From the NCBI GenBank assembly GCA_009843585.1, contig VYDC01000030.1, positions 1 to 18,406 of the forward strand: a stretch of DNA of 18,406 nucleotides. Direction: 5' to 3'. A model generated the notes under the pieces. It had not been told where the DNA came from. It made no database searches and saw only the letters and a program-made list of their open reading frames with translations. The DNA is from Chloroflexota bacterium. Lineage in GTDB: Bacteria; Chloroflexota; Dehalococcoidia; UBA2979. Below are positions 8,109-15,673 of the stretch, in pieces. The translations under genes and the position numbers were made by a program. The first letter of the stretch is position 1, and each line of letters begins with the position of its first letter.

Positions 8109-9796
8109 GATGTCCCCGCGGGCGGCGCCGCCACGCGCCACAGCGGCGCGAGATGACCCGCGTTGAAGGCGAAGCCGTCCCACTCGTAGCCCTCGACGGC
8201 GGCGGCGAGGTCGACGCGCTCGCGCGGCGCGAGGAGCGGGAACATCGCGGGGACCTGCTCGAGCAGCAGCCGCTGCGCCTCACGCGCCTGCCGCGCCCGC
8301 CGCTCGGGCACGATCTCGCCCAGGACCCGCCTCACCGCGGCGTCGTAGGGCGGGCTCGAGTAGCCCCACGGCGAGAAGCGCCCGCTGACGCCCCCCGAGG
8401 TGTGGAGGCGGAGGCCCGCGTCCGGCGTCGCCAGCTCCTCGAGCTCGAAGAGCGTCGCCTCGAAGTCGCCGGCCTCGAAGGAGCGGAGCCAGTCGCCGGG
8501 CTCCCGGAGCACGAGCTGCGGGCGGAACCCGCCTCCCTCGAGCTGCGCGACGACCAGCTGGCCCAGCTCTCCCATCCCCTCGATGGCCGGCGCCTCAAGC
8601 CGGAACGAGAGCCCGGCGTACCCCGCCTCCTCGAGCAGCGACCGTGCGGACGGCGGGTCGTGCCTGAGCAGCGGATGCCGCGCGAGCACGTCCCGGGGGA
8701 GGGCGTCCGCCGCCCATCCCGGCCCGACGGGGCCGCTCTGCTCGCCGTCCCCGGCCTCGGCGAGCACCGAGCGGTCGAGGGCGCGGGAGACGGCCGTGCG
8801 CACCCGAAAGTCCTGGAACGCCGGCAGCCACCTCACCCGGGCGCCGGCCTTCTCGGGAAGGAGCGAGAGCCCGAGGCCCCGGAGCCTGCGAGAGGGGCGC
8901 ACCAGGCGGCGGGCACCGGCGCGCACCGTCGAGGGGCCGCGCCCCGCCGTCCCGGGGAGGACGTCGACCTGGCCGAGCGCGAAGGCGTCGGCGAACTCGG
9001 CCCGATCACCGACGCGCAGGAACGCCACCGACTCGAGGCGCGGGAGAGGCGCCCGGTGATAGAACGAGCTCGCCACCAGCAGGTCCCCGGCCGCCTCGCG
9101 CGCGACCGGGATGAACGGACCGCTCCCGACGGGTGCGTCGTGCTGCGCGTAGCTCCTCCCGTGCCCGATCCCGGCGCGGGATGCGTCGGCGAGGTACTCG
9201 AAGAGCAGAGAGAAGGGGGCCCGCAGCCGGAGGACGAGCTCCTCCGGCGTCGGCGCATCCACCCCGCGCACGACCTCCACGAAGAGGAACTCGCCCGCGT
9301 CGCGGCGCCGCTGGAAGTCCCGACGCACGTCCTCGGCGGTCAGCGCGTCGGCGAGCCCGTTCGCGTCGGGATGGAAGTGGAGCCCGCGCCGGATCCGGAA
9401 GCGAACGGCCAGCGCCTCCTCGTCGACGTCCACCGACGTCGCCGCGTCCCCGTAGACGATCCCGCTCCTGGGATCGACGGCGACGAGGCAGGAGTAGACG
9501 AGCGGAAGCGCCTGCCGGGGCAGCGTGGCGTCGCCCTGCGCCCTGCGCCCGAGCACGCCGAGCCGCAGCCGCCCCGCGCGCGGGGCGGCCCTAGGGAGGG
9601 GCCACTCCGCGAGCCGCCCCTCCGGGCTGCGCTCGCCCACGAACGGGAAGGCCGGACGCCCGCCGCCGCAGCTCGCCAGCGCCAGCGCCGCGGCGGCGCC
9701 CGCCCCCAGCCGCAGCAGCTCGCGGCGGCTCCGGCGGCGCACGGTCGCGGGTGCGGCCCGTGGCCGCGGTCGCGGGGAGCCGGCGTGGTGGGTCAT
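8105..9796 (-). CDS. Tat-type lipoprotein, ABC substrate-binding protein (SBP family 5)
   Basis: A 563-residue extracytoplasmic solute-binding protein of the peptide/nickel (SBP_bac_5, OppA/DppA-like) family. The N-terminus has a twin-arginine segment (RRSRRELLRL, about 21-30), a hydrophobic stretch and a lipobox ending LASC (Cys43), indicating Tat export and lipid anchoring. Mature-region family features include ALAVRFRIRRGLHFHPD, LTAEDVRRDF, a VGSGPF segment and FRVRTAVSRALDR, with a C-terminal closing domain. The ATG at 9796 has GGAGG nine bases upstream, and a -10-like box lies further up. No ABC permease or ATPase gene is nearby, so it is an orphan binding protein that must share a transporter encoded elsewhere or act as a receptor. 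It is coupled to the P-loop kinase by a four-base overlap. Confidence 0.88.
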   Translation of the reverse strand: MTHHAGSPRPRPRAAPATVRRRSRRELLRLGAGAAAALALASCGGGRPAFPFVGERSPEGRLAEWPLPRAAPRAGRLRLGVLGRRAQGDATLPRQALPLVYSCLVAVDPRSGIVYGDAATSVDVDEEALAVRFRIRRGLHFHPDANGLADALTAEDVRRDFQRRRDAGEFLFVEVVRGVDAPTPEELVLRLRAPFSLLFEYLADASRAGIGHGRSYAQHDAPVGSGPFIPVAREAAGDLLVASSFYHRAPLPRLESVAFLRVGDRAEFADAFALGQVDVLPGTAGRGPSTVRAGARRLVRPSRRLRGLGLSLLPEKAGARVRWLPAFQDFRVRTAVSRALDRSVLAEAGDGEQSGPVGPGWAADALPRDVLARHPLLRHDPPSARSLLEEAGYAGLSFRLEAPAIEGMGELGQLVVAQLEGGGFRPQLVLREPGDWLRSFEAGDFEATLFELEELATPDAGLRLHTSGGVSGRFSPWGYSSPPYDAAVRRVLGEIVPERRARQAREAQRLLLEQVPAMFPLLAPRERVDLAAAVEGYEWDGFAFNAGHLAPLWRVAAPPAGTS

Positions 9797-9878
9797 CGGG
9801 CAGGGCCTCCGGGGCCGGGGCGGCGCCGCCTGCGGCGCTCGCCGACTTCACGGGATGCCGAGGACGCCCGCTGGGACG

Positions 9879-9884
9879 ATCGTA
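9879..9884 (-). promoter_or_regulatory. candidate -10 box of the SBP-kinase operon
   Basis: Minus-strand TACGAT lies 82 bases upstream of the ATG at 9796, giving a leader of about 75 bases that contains a GGAGG ribosome-binding site. No good -35 is visible. The remainder of the 155-base divergent gap (9797-9951) shows nothing else apart from the opposing promoter at 9940. Confidence 0.35.
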
Positions 9885-9939
9885 GCGGCGGCCCGCCCGG
9901 CGGCGCCATCGCGGGGAGCGGACGCGGGCGCGGGGCGCC

Positions 9940-9945
9940 TACACT
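9940..9945 (+). promoter_or_regulatory. candidate -10 box of the Rieske-like gene (leaderless)
   Basis: TACACT ends 6 bases before the GTG at 9952, so the transcript would begin at the start codon itself. It is the same hexamer as in front of glcD. No Shine-Dalgarno or -35 is seen. Confidence 0.6.
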
Positions 9946-9951
9946 CGGAGC

Positions 9952-10497
9952 GTGCAGACACCTCCCCTCGCACCCCGGCGACCGCAGAACCCCTGGCGGG
10001 TGCTCGCGATCGTCGGCGCGACCGTGCTGCTCGTGGCGACGGCGGCCGCCGCGTGCACGGTGCTCGTGCTCACTCGCGCCCAGGACGACGTGCTCACCCT
10101 CCCTCTGGAGGAGGTGCGGGAGGGAGGCGCACGGCTCGTGCCGCTGAGCCGCTTCGGAGCGGACGATGCGGGGCGGCCGCCGGGGCTCTGGGTCGTGCGG
10201 CCGGGGGAGGGCGCCGTCGCCGCCCTGCTGACGATCGATCCGCACTCGGGGTGCCGGGTGGAGTGGCGCGCCGACGGACGGTTCGACGGCGTCTCGCCGA
10301 TCCTGCGCGACCCGTGCATGGGCTCGATCTACGACGCCTCAGGGAGCCTCCTCGCGGGTCCCGCAACGCGCGGGCTCGACCGCTTCCCCGCGACGGTCGA
10401 CTCAGAGGCGAGGGAGATCGCGATCGATATCACCGAGCGGCAGCCCGGGCCGCCCTCGCCCGCGTCCCGCGATGAGGCGGTCCCGGCGGGAGACTGA
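9952..10497 (+). CDS. membrane-anchored Rieske-like protein lacking most cluster ligands
   Basis: A 181-residue protein with a short basic N-terminus, one transmembrane segment (about 17-41) and an extracytoplasmic domain. The end of the domain resembles bc1-type Rieske proteins: DPHSGC (96-101) aligns with the CTHxGC loop, and DPCMGSIYD (120-128) with the CPCHGS loop. GPATRGLDRFP (137-146) follows, like GPAPRxLxxYP. Against that template, both cluster Cys ligands are Asp (96, 120). His98 remains, while the second His ligand is Met123. The two disulfide cysteines (101 and 122) are kept. A normal 2Fe-2S cluster is therefore unlikely. Its job is unknown; a structural or sensing role is possible. 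The GTG start is set by the TACACT box. It converges on sufT and lies directly beside the Fe-S assembly operon. Confidence 0.75.
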   Translation: MQTPPLAPRRPQNPWRVLAIVGATVLLVATAAAACTVLVLTRAQDDVLTLPLEEVREGGARLVPLSRFGADDAGRPPGLWVVRPGEGAVAALLTIDPHSGCRVEWRADGRFDGVSPILRDPCMGSIYDASGSLLAGPATRGLDRFPATVDSEAREIAIDITERQPGPPSPASRDEAVPAGD

Positions 10498-10515
10498 GCG
10501 CCTGAGGCCCGCCGG

Positions 10516-10534
10516 GCGGCGCGGCCGGCGCCGC
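10516..10534. terminator. candidate hairpin between the Rieske-like gene and sufT
   Basis: GCGGCGC (10516-10522) and GCGCCGC (10528-10534) form a 7-bp stem with a 5-base loop in the 54-base gap between two convergent genes. It could end the suf operon and the Rieske-like transcript. It has no U-tract. Confidence 0.45.
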
Positions 10535-10551
10535 GCGGCGCTCGCGCGCGC

Positions 10552-10911
10552 CTACCAGATGCCGAGCATCATCCGGACCTCCTCGGAGGCCATGGTGCGC
10601 GGGTCCCACGGGGGGTCCCAGACGATGTTCACCTCGACGTCCTCGACGCCCGGGAGCTGCGTGACCAGGTGATAGATCTGTCCCTGCAGCATCGGCCCCA
10701 CCGGACAGCCCGGGGAGGTGAGCGTCATCGTGACCGTCGTCACGCCGTCGTCGTCGATCTCCACCCCGTAGACGAGACCCAGCTCCACGATGCTCATGCG
10801 AAGCTCGGGATCCTCGACCGTCCGGATCACCTCCATCAGATCCTCTGCCGTCGGCCGGACGCCGAGATCCCCGCCCGCGCCCGCCGTGGCCTCCGTGGAC
10901 TGCTCACTCAT
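10552..10911 (-). CDS. sufT: SufT-like DUF59 (MIP18-family) Fe-S maturation factor
   Basis: A 119-residue cytoplasmic MIP18/DUF59 protein. Family features: the helix LMEVIRTVEDPELRMSIVELGLVY (25-48), with the conserved DPE and ELGLVY; TSPGCPVGP (65-73), with the family cysteine at 69; and VWDPPWDPRTM (97-107) near the C-terminus. SufT proteins assist maturation or transfer of Fe-S clusters to client enzymes. It is the last gene of the suf operon and overlaps the end of sufU by eight bases. A good ribosome-binding site, AGGAG, lies eight bases before the ATG. Followed by a convergent hairpin. The similar PaaD family differs in context; the suf operon position makes SufT much more likely. Confidence 0.92.
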   Translation of the reverse strand: MSEQSTEATAGAGGDLGVRPTAEDLMEVIRTVEDPELRMSIVELGLVYGVEIDDDGVTTVTMTLTSPGCPVGPMLQGQIYHLVTQLPGVEDVEVNIVWDPPWDPRTMASEEVRMMLGIW

Positions 10912-11398
10912 CGCCGGAGCTCCTCTCGTCCGTTGTCACCCGCCCGGCGGCGCGCGTCTCGCCCCGCCCGGCGACCTGAAGCGCCTGCTCGAGCGTCTTC
11001 CAGCCGAGCGAGGCGCACTTGACGCGCACCGGGAACCGTGCCACGCCGGCGAGCGCCTCGATGTCGCCGAAGTCCGCAGGCGCCTCCCCCGATGTCATCA
11101 TCTCCTGGAAGGTGGCGACGCCGGCCTGCGCCCGCTCGGCGGAGCCGCCTTCCACGTACTCCATCATCAGCGAGGCCGACGCCTGCGAGATGGAGCACCC
11201 CGTCCCCTCGAAGGTGGCCTCGACCACGCGACCCTGCGAATCGAGCCGGAGGTCGACGGTGATCTCGTCGCCGCAGAGCGGGTTCGCGCCGTCGGCGGAG
11301 ACGACGCCCTCGCCGTCGAGCCGGCCGCGGCGGCGCGGGTTCCGGTAGTGATCGAGCAGGATCGCGCGGTAGAGGTCCTCGAGGTCACGGTCCGGCAT
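10904..11398 (-). CDS. sufU: SufU, zinc-type sulfur transfer protein
   Basis: A 164-residue member of the SufU/IscU family. It starts with LEDLYRAILLDHYRNPRRRG (6-25), typical of SufU. The zinc ligand set is intact: Cys42 and Asp44 in NPLCGDE, Cys68 in GTGCSISQAS, and Cys128 in RVKCASLGWKTLE. The roughly 20-residue insertion between the second and third cysteines, compared with IscU, marks it as SufU. In this type, zinc-bound SufU accepts sulfur from the SufS cysteine and passes it to SufBCD rather than acting as a scaffold. The C-terminal tail after about 145 is low-complexity. The ATG overlaps the end of sufS by 14 bases, with a GAGG ten bases upstream. Confidence 0.95.
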   Translation of the reverse strand: MPDRDLEDLYRAILLDHYRNPRRRGRLDGEGVVSADGANPLCGDEITVDLRLDSQGRVVEATFEGTGCSISQASASLMMEYVEGGSAERAQAGVATFQEMMTSGEAPADFGDIEALAGVARFPVRVKCASLGWKTLEQALQVAGRGETRAAGRVTTDERSSGDE

Positions 11399-12707
11399 CG
11401 CCGAAGAACCTCGCCGTCATGCGGAGCCCCGCGGCGAGCGCGTCGAGCTCCGGTCGCGTGCTGTAGAGGTAGACCGAGGCGCGGGTCGTCGCCGCGACGC
11501 CGAGGCTCTGCATCACCGGCTGCGCGCAGTGGTGCCCCGCGCGCACGGCCACCCCCTCGCTGCTCAGCGTCTGCCCCACGTCGTGCGGGTGCACGCCCTC
11601 CAGCGAGAACGAGAAGACGCCGCCGCGCCGCTCGGCCTCCCGCGGGCCGTGCACCGTCACGCCCGGCACGTCGCCGAGCACGGCGAGCCCGTGGTCGACG
11701 AGGTCGAGCTCGTGGCGGCGCACCGCGTCGAGACCCAGCGCCCGCAGGTAGTCGATGGCCGTCCCGAAGGCGACCACGTCGGCGAAGTTCGGCGTTCCCG
11801 CCTCGAAGCGGTGCGGGATCTCGTTCCACGTCGAGCGCTCGAGCGAGACCGTGAGGATCATGTCGCCGCCGCCCATGAACGGCTGCATCGACTCGAGCAC
11901 CTCCATCCGCCCCCAGAGCACGCCGACCCCGGTGGGGCCGAGCATCTTGTGCGCGGAGAAGGCCAGGAAGTCGGCGCCGAGCTCGGTCACGTCGACCGGC
12001 ATGTGCGGGACGCTCTGGGCGCCGTCGACCAGCACGAGCGCGCCCGCCTCATGGGCGAGATCGGCGAGCTCCCGCACGGGGACGACCGTCCCGAGCGCGT
12101 TCGAGACGTGCGTGATCGCGAGGAGCCTGGTGCGGGGCCCGATCAGCTCGCGCGCGACGTCGAGGTCGAGCGTGCCGTCGCTGCGCATCGGGATCACCCG
12201 CAGCGCGATGCCCCGCTCGTCGCGCAGCATCTGCCAGGGAACGATGTTCGAGTGGTGCTCGATCTCCGAGATGACGACCTCGTCGCCCGGCGCAAGCCGC
12301 GCGCGGGCCCATCCGTGCGCGACCAGGTTGATCGACTCCGTCGTGCCGCGCGTGAAGATGACCTCGCGCGCCGACGCGCCGCCGATGAGCGCGCGGACCT
12401 TCTCGCGCACGCCCTCGTAGAGCTCCGTCGCCTCCACGGAGAGCGTGTGGACGCCGCGGTGCACGTTGGCGTTGTGATCGCGATAGAAGCGCGTCAGCTC
12501 CGCCAGCACCTGCACCGGCCGCTGCGAGGTCGCGGCCGAGTCGAGGTAGACGAGGGGCTTGCCCTCCACCTGCCGCCGCAGGATCGGGAAGTCGCGGCGT
12601 ATCGCCGCGACGTCGAAGGGACGGCGCGCTCCGGCGCCCGCCGCGACCCGCCCGCCGGGGATCGTCACGCCGTCCGCGCTCTCATGGCTCGCAGTCGACG
12701 TAGACAT
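11385..12707 (-). CDS. sufS: cysteine desulfurase SufS
   Basis: A 440-residue PLP-dependent class II cysteine desulfurase that converts cysteine to alanine and carries persulfide on its active-site cysteine. Visible: YLDSAATSQRP (54-64), EIEHHSNIVPW (149-159), VDGAQSVPH (227-235), the PLP lysine in SAHKMLGPTG (Lys254), and the catalytic Cys394 in VRAGHHCAQP (388-397). The RAGHHC form and length fit the SufS group rather than IscS. The first 30 residues are an extra low-complexity lead. The ATG at 12707 has GAGGA five bases upstream and overlaps the ferredoxin gene by 26 bases. A GTG at 12668 is a weaker alternative start. Partner of SufU directly downstream. Confidence 0.96.
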   Translation of the reverse strand: MSTSTASHESADGVTIPGGRVAAGAGARRPFDVAAIRRDFPILRRQVEGKPLVYLDSAATSQRPVQVLAELTRFYRDHNANVHRGVHTLSVEATELYEGVREKVRALIGGASAREVIFTRGTTESINLVAHGWARARLAPGDEVVISEIEHHSNIVPWQMLRDERGIALRVIPMRSDGTLDLDVARELIGPRTRLLAITHVSNALGTVVPVRELADLAHEAGALVLVDGAQSVPHMPVDVTELGADFLAFSAHKMLGPTGVGVLWGRMEVLESMQPFMGGGDMILTVSLERSTWNEIPHRFEAGTPNFADVVAFGTAIDYLRALGLDAVRRHELDLVDHGLAVLGDVPGVTVHGPREAERRGGVFSFSLEGVHPHDVGQTLSSEGVAVRAGHHCAQPVMQSLGVAATTRASVYLYSTRPELDALAAGLRMTARFFGDAGP

Positions 12708-12993
12708 CCCCGTCCTCGACGGTCACGCCGTACGCGCGCACGCCGCGCACGGCGGGGAGCGTCAGCGCGCGGCCGCTCCTGGCGTCGAAGGCGGCGCCGT
12801 GCCGCGGGCAGATCACGCGTGAGCCGACCAGGCGGCCGTCCCCGAGGGGCCCGCCGTCGTGGGTGCAGACGTTGTCGATGGCGTAGAGCTCGCCCTCGAC
12901 GTTGGCGACGGCGATCGAGCGCCCGCCGCAGTCGATCGCGCGCACCCGGCCGTCCGGCACGTCGGCGAGGGAGCAGACGCGCACTCCGCTCAC
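12682..12993 (-). CDS. Rieske-type 2Fe-2S ferredoxin in the suf operon
   Basis: A 103-residue soluble Rieske ferredoxin of the NirD/BphF-like class. The ligand motif is complete: Cys43 and His45 in NVCTHDGGPLGDG, and Cys62 and His65 in VICPRHGAAFD, giving C-x-H-x16-C-x2-H. It lacks the extra disulfide cysteines of membrane bc1-type Rieske proteins and has no signal or membrane segment, so it should be cytoplasmic. It begins with GTG overlapping the sufD stop (GTGA). No strong ribosome-binding site is seen, so coupling to sufD is likely. Its place between sufD and sufS suggests it supplies electrons for cluster assembly or sulfur reduction, but that role is inferred. It is easily missed because its frame is open far upstream, antisense-like, inside sufD. 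Confidence 0.92.
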   Translation of the reverse strand: MSGVRVCSLADVPDGRVRAIDCGGRSIAVANVEGELYAIDNVCTHDGGPLGDGRLVGSRVICPRHGAAFDARSGRALTLPAVRGVRAYGVTVEDGDVYVDCEP

Positions 12994-14255
12994 GAGAGGT
13001 CCGCCGCCTCGAGCTTCGCGTGCACCGTGGCGGCGAGCTCCTCGGGGAGCCCCTCGAGCGGGATCCGCCGCGCGACCGGCTCGAAGAAGCCGGCGACCAG
13101 CAGCTTCAGAGCCGTCCGCTCGTCCAGGCCGCGGCTCTGCAGGTAGAAGAGCGCGTCGCGATCGACGGGACCGACGGCCGCCCCGTGTCCGCAGCGGATC
13201 ACCTCGGAGGTGAGGATCTCCAGCACCGGGTCCGAGTCGGCCTTGGCCCGCCGGGAGAGCAGGAGGTTGCGGTTCTCCTGCTCGGCGGCCGCGCCGGCGG
13301 CGGTCTCCTCCACCCGGGTGACGCCGTAGTAGATGGAGCGCGAGGCGCCGGCGAGCGCCGCCTTGATCTCCACGTTGGAGGTCGTGCGCGGCCCCAGGTG
13401 GTCCTGGAGCGTCACGAAGTCGAAGTGCTGATCGTGGTCTCCGAGCGCGACGCCGCGGAAGTCGGAATGCGCTCCCTCCCCCTCGATCAGCGACTCGAGG
13501 GTCTGCTTGACGATGCGGCCGCCAATCGCCACCGTCGCCACGTCCACCGTGGCGCCGCGCGCGAGCCGCGCGCGAAGCGTGGTGAACTCCCGGGTCCGGG
13601 CGCCCCAGCCGCCGTCGAGCAGCAGGCGCACCACGGCGTGATCGCCGCACACGACCTCCGCGACCGACGGCACGAGAAGCGGCGCGTCGCCCGAGCGCAG
13701 GCGCAGCACGACCGTCGCCTCGGACCGCTCCTCGGCGACCACGAGGATGCGCGGCAGCAGCGCCGCGGAGGCGCCCTCGGCGACCTCCGGGCCGGAGAGC
13801 TCCACAACGATCGGGCGCTCGACGGCCGAGCCCCGCGGCAGGTGCACGAGCACGCCGGCGTTCCACCTCGCCGCGTTGGCCGCGACGAAGCGTCCCTCCG
13901 TGCTCGCCACGAGGCTCCCCAGGTGGGAGCGGACGACCTCGCCGCGGGAGGCCAGCGCGTCCGCGATCGTGCCCGCGTAGGCGCCCTCGGGGAGCTCGGC
14001 CCGCACGGTCAGGGCCGGCGGATGCGGGACGTGGTCCTCGATCGCGAGCGAGGAGACGTCGGTGTAGCGCCACGGGCGCAGCGCCGGCGTCGGCATGGCG
14101 GTCGCGGCGAACGCGCGCGCCCCCTCGACGCGCCGGTCGACGAGCCACCCGGGCTCGGCGTCGCCGCGCGCGGCGTCCACGGCCTGCCGCTCGCCGTACG
14201 GGTGAGCCGCGACTGCCGCCGCGGAGCTCGCCTCCGGGGCCTCCCGACCGGCCAT
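12990..14255 (-). CDS. sufD: SufD, Fe-S assembly scaffold subunit
   Basis: A 421-residue SufD paralogue of SufB, with the right-handed beta-helix core. The N-terminal helical part includes PWRYTDVSSL (61-70), as in other SufD proteins. The core includes QHFDFVTLQDHLGPRTTSNVE (276-296, like SufB/D), EQENRNLLLSRRAKADSDP (325-343) and IRCGHGAAVG (353-362), whose His357 matches the functionally important His of E. coli SufD. The end ALFYLQSRGL...LLVAGFFEPV is typical. SufB and SufD pair and bind two SufC to form the scaffold complex. The ATG overlaps the sufB stop by one base (TGATG) with a GGAGG further upstream. The GTGA at its end starts the Rieske ferredoxin. Confidence 0.95.
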   Translation of the reverse strand: MAGREAPEASSAAAVAAHPYGERQAVDAARGDAEPGWLVDRRVEGARAFAATAMPTPALRPWRYTDVSSLAIEDHVPHPPALTVRAELPEGAYAGTIADALASRGEVVRSHLGSLVASTEGRFVAANAARWNAGVLVHLPRGSAVERPIVVELSGPEVAEGASAALLPRILVVAEERSEATVVLRLRSGDAPLLVPSVAEVVCGDHAVVRLLLDGGWGARTREFTTLRARLARGATVDVATVAIGGRIVKQTLESLIEGEGAHSDFRGVALGDHDQHFDFVTLQDHLGPRTTSNVEIKAALAGASRSIYYGVTRVEETAAGAAAEQENRNLLLSRRAKADSDPVLEILTSEVIRCGHGAAVGPVDRDALFYLQSRGLDERTALKLLVAGFFEPVARRIPLEGLPEELAATVHAKLEAADLS

Positions 14256-15673
14256 CAGCCGACCGACCCCTCCATCTGGAGCTCGATGAGGCGGTTGAGC
14301 TCGATGGCGTACTCCATCGGGAGCTCCTTGACGATCGGCTCGACGAAGCCGTTGACGACCATCTTGGCCGCCTCCTCCTCGGTGATGCCCCGCGACATCA
14401 GGTAGAAGAGCTGATCCTCACCCAGCTTGGAGACGGAGGCCTCGTGCCCGATGTTCACGCGCTCCTCATCGACCTCCATGGTGGGGTAGGTGTCGGATCG
14501 CGACCGCTCGTCGAGCAGCAGCGCATCGCAGCGCACCGTCGAGCTCGAGTCCTCGGCGCCCTCGTGCACCTTGAGCAGGCCGCGGTAGGAGGTGCGGCCC
14601 GAGCCGCGGGAGACCGACTTCGAGACGACCGCCGAGGTCGTTCGGGGCGCGACGTGGACGACCTTCCCGCCGGCGTCCTGGTGCTGCCCGTCGCCGGCGA
14701 AGGCGAGCGAGAGGATCTCGCCGTGCGCGCCCGGCTCCATCAGGAACACGGACGGGTACTTCATGGTGAGCTTCGATCCGATGTTGCCGTCCACCCACTC
14801 CATCACCGCGTTCTCGTATGCGGCGGCGCGCTTGGTGACCAGGTTGTAGACGTTGTTGGACCAGTTCTGGATGGTCGTGTAGCGGACGCGCGCATCCTTC
14901 TTGACGATGATCTCCACCACGGCCGAGTGCAGCGAGTCCGTGCTGTAGATCGGTGCGGTGCAGCCCTCGACGTAGTGCACGTAGGAGCCCTCGTCCGCGA
15001 TGATCAGCGTCCGCTCGAACTGCCCCATGCTCTCGGTGTTGATGCGGAAGTAGGCCTGCAGGGGGATCTCGACGTTCACCCCTGGAGGGACGTAGATGAA
15101 CGACCCCCCCGACCACACCGCCGAGTTCAGGGCCGCGTAGCGGTTGTCAGCCGAGGGGACGATGGTGCCGAAGTGCTCGCGCACGAGCTCCTCGTGCTCG
15201 GCGAGCCCCTGGTCCATGCCGAGGAAGACCACGCCCTGCTTCGCCAGATCCTCGCGGATGTTGTGGTAGACGACCTCGGAGTCGTACTGCGCACCGGCGC
15301 CCGCCAGGAACTGCCGCTCCGCCTCGGGGATCCCGAGCTTGTCGAAGGTGTCCTTGATGTACTCGGGGACGTCGTCCCAGTTCGTCGAGTCGCGGTCGGT
15401 CGCGCGCACGTAGTAGTGGATCTTGTCGAAGTCGATCGCCTGAAGCAGCCCGGGGCTTCCGGCCCAGGTCGGATCGTCCTTCTCGCAGAACGTGCGGTAG
15501 GCGTCGACGCGGTACTCGGTCATCCAGTCCGGCTCGCCCTTGAGCGCGGAGATCTCGCGCACGACCTCCTCGGAGAGGCCGGGCTCGGCGATGAAGAGCG
15601 GCTGCACGTCGTCGTGGAAGCCCCACTTGTACTCGCCGACGACGTCGCGGGCGCGCGGATTCACCGTGGTCAC
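14255..15673 (-). CDS. sufB: SufB, Fe-S assembly scaffold
   Basis: A 472-residue SufB, the main scaffold on which new clusters form. Well conserved over its whole length: EYKWGFHDD (14-22), VYHNIREDLAKQGVVF (135-150), SGGSFIYVPPGV (188-199), VEGCTAPIYSTDSLH (235-249, Cys238), TTIQNWSNNVYNL (266-278), and SSTVRCDALLLD (377-388). Cys382 there corresponds to the essential Cys405 of E. coli SufB. The C-terminus GEDQLFYLMSRGIT and NGFVEPIVKELP is also standard. The GTG start shares a base with the sufC stop (TAGTG) and has a strong GGAGG six bases before it, which settles this start. Confidence 0.97.
   Translation of the reverse strand: MTTVNPRARDVVGEYKWGFHDDVQPLFIAEPGLSEEVVREISALKGEPDWMTEYRVDAYRTFCEKDDPTWAGSPGLLQAIDFDKIHYYVRATDRDSTNWDDVPEYIKDTFDKLGIPEAERQFLAGAGAQYDSEVVYHNIREDLAKQGVVFLGMDQGLAEHEELVREHFGTIVPSADNRYAALNSAVWSGGSFIYVPPGVNVEIPLQAYFRINTESMGQFERTLIIADEGSYVHYVEGCTAPIYSTDSLHSAVVEIIVKKDARVRYTTIQNWSNNVYNLVTKRAAAYENAVMEWVDGNIGSKLTMKYPSVFLMEPGAHGEILSLAFAGDGQHQDAGGKVVHVAPRTTSAVVSKSVSRGSGRTSYRGLLKVHEGAEDSSSTVRCDALLLDERSRSDTYPTMEVDEERVNIGHEASVSKLGEDQLFYLMSRGITEEEAAKMVVNGFVEPIVKELPMEYAIELNRLIELQMEGSVG

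Noticed and set aside
8109..8183. Earlier start for the P-loop kinase at 8183
   Set aside because: It would overlap the conserved end of the binding protein by 79 bases, while the GTGA junction at 8108 is the usual coupling form.
8072..10147. 691-codon plus-strand open frame opposite the solute-binding protein
   Set aside because: Antisense to a protein with clear signal peptide and family motifs, and it also crosses the divergent promoter region.
11529..14405. 958-codon plus-strand open frame opposite sufS, ferredoxin and sufD
   Set aside because: Antisense to well-supported suf genes; His/Arg/Asp-rich translation with no recognisable motif and no promoter.
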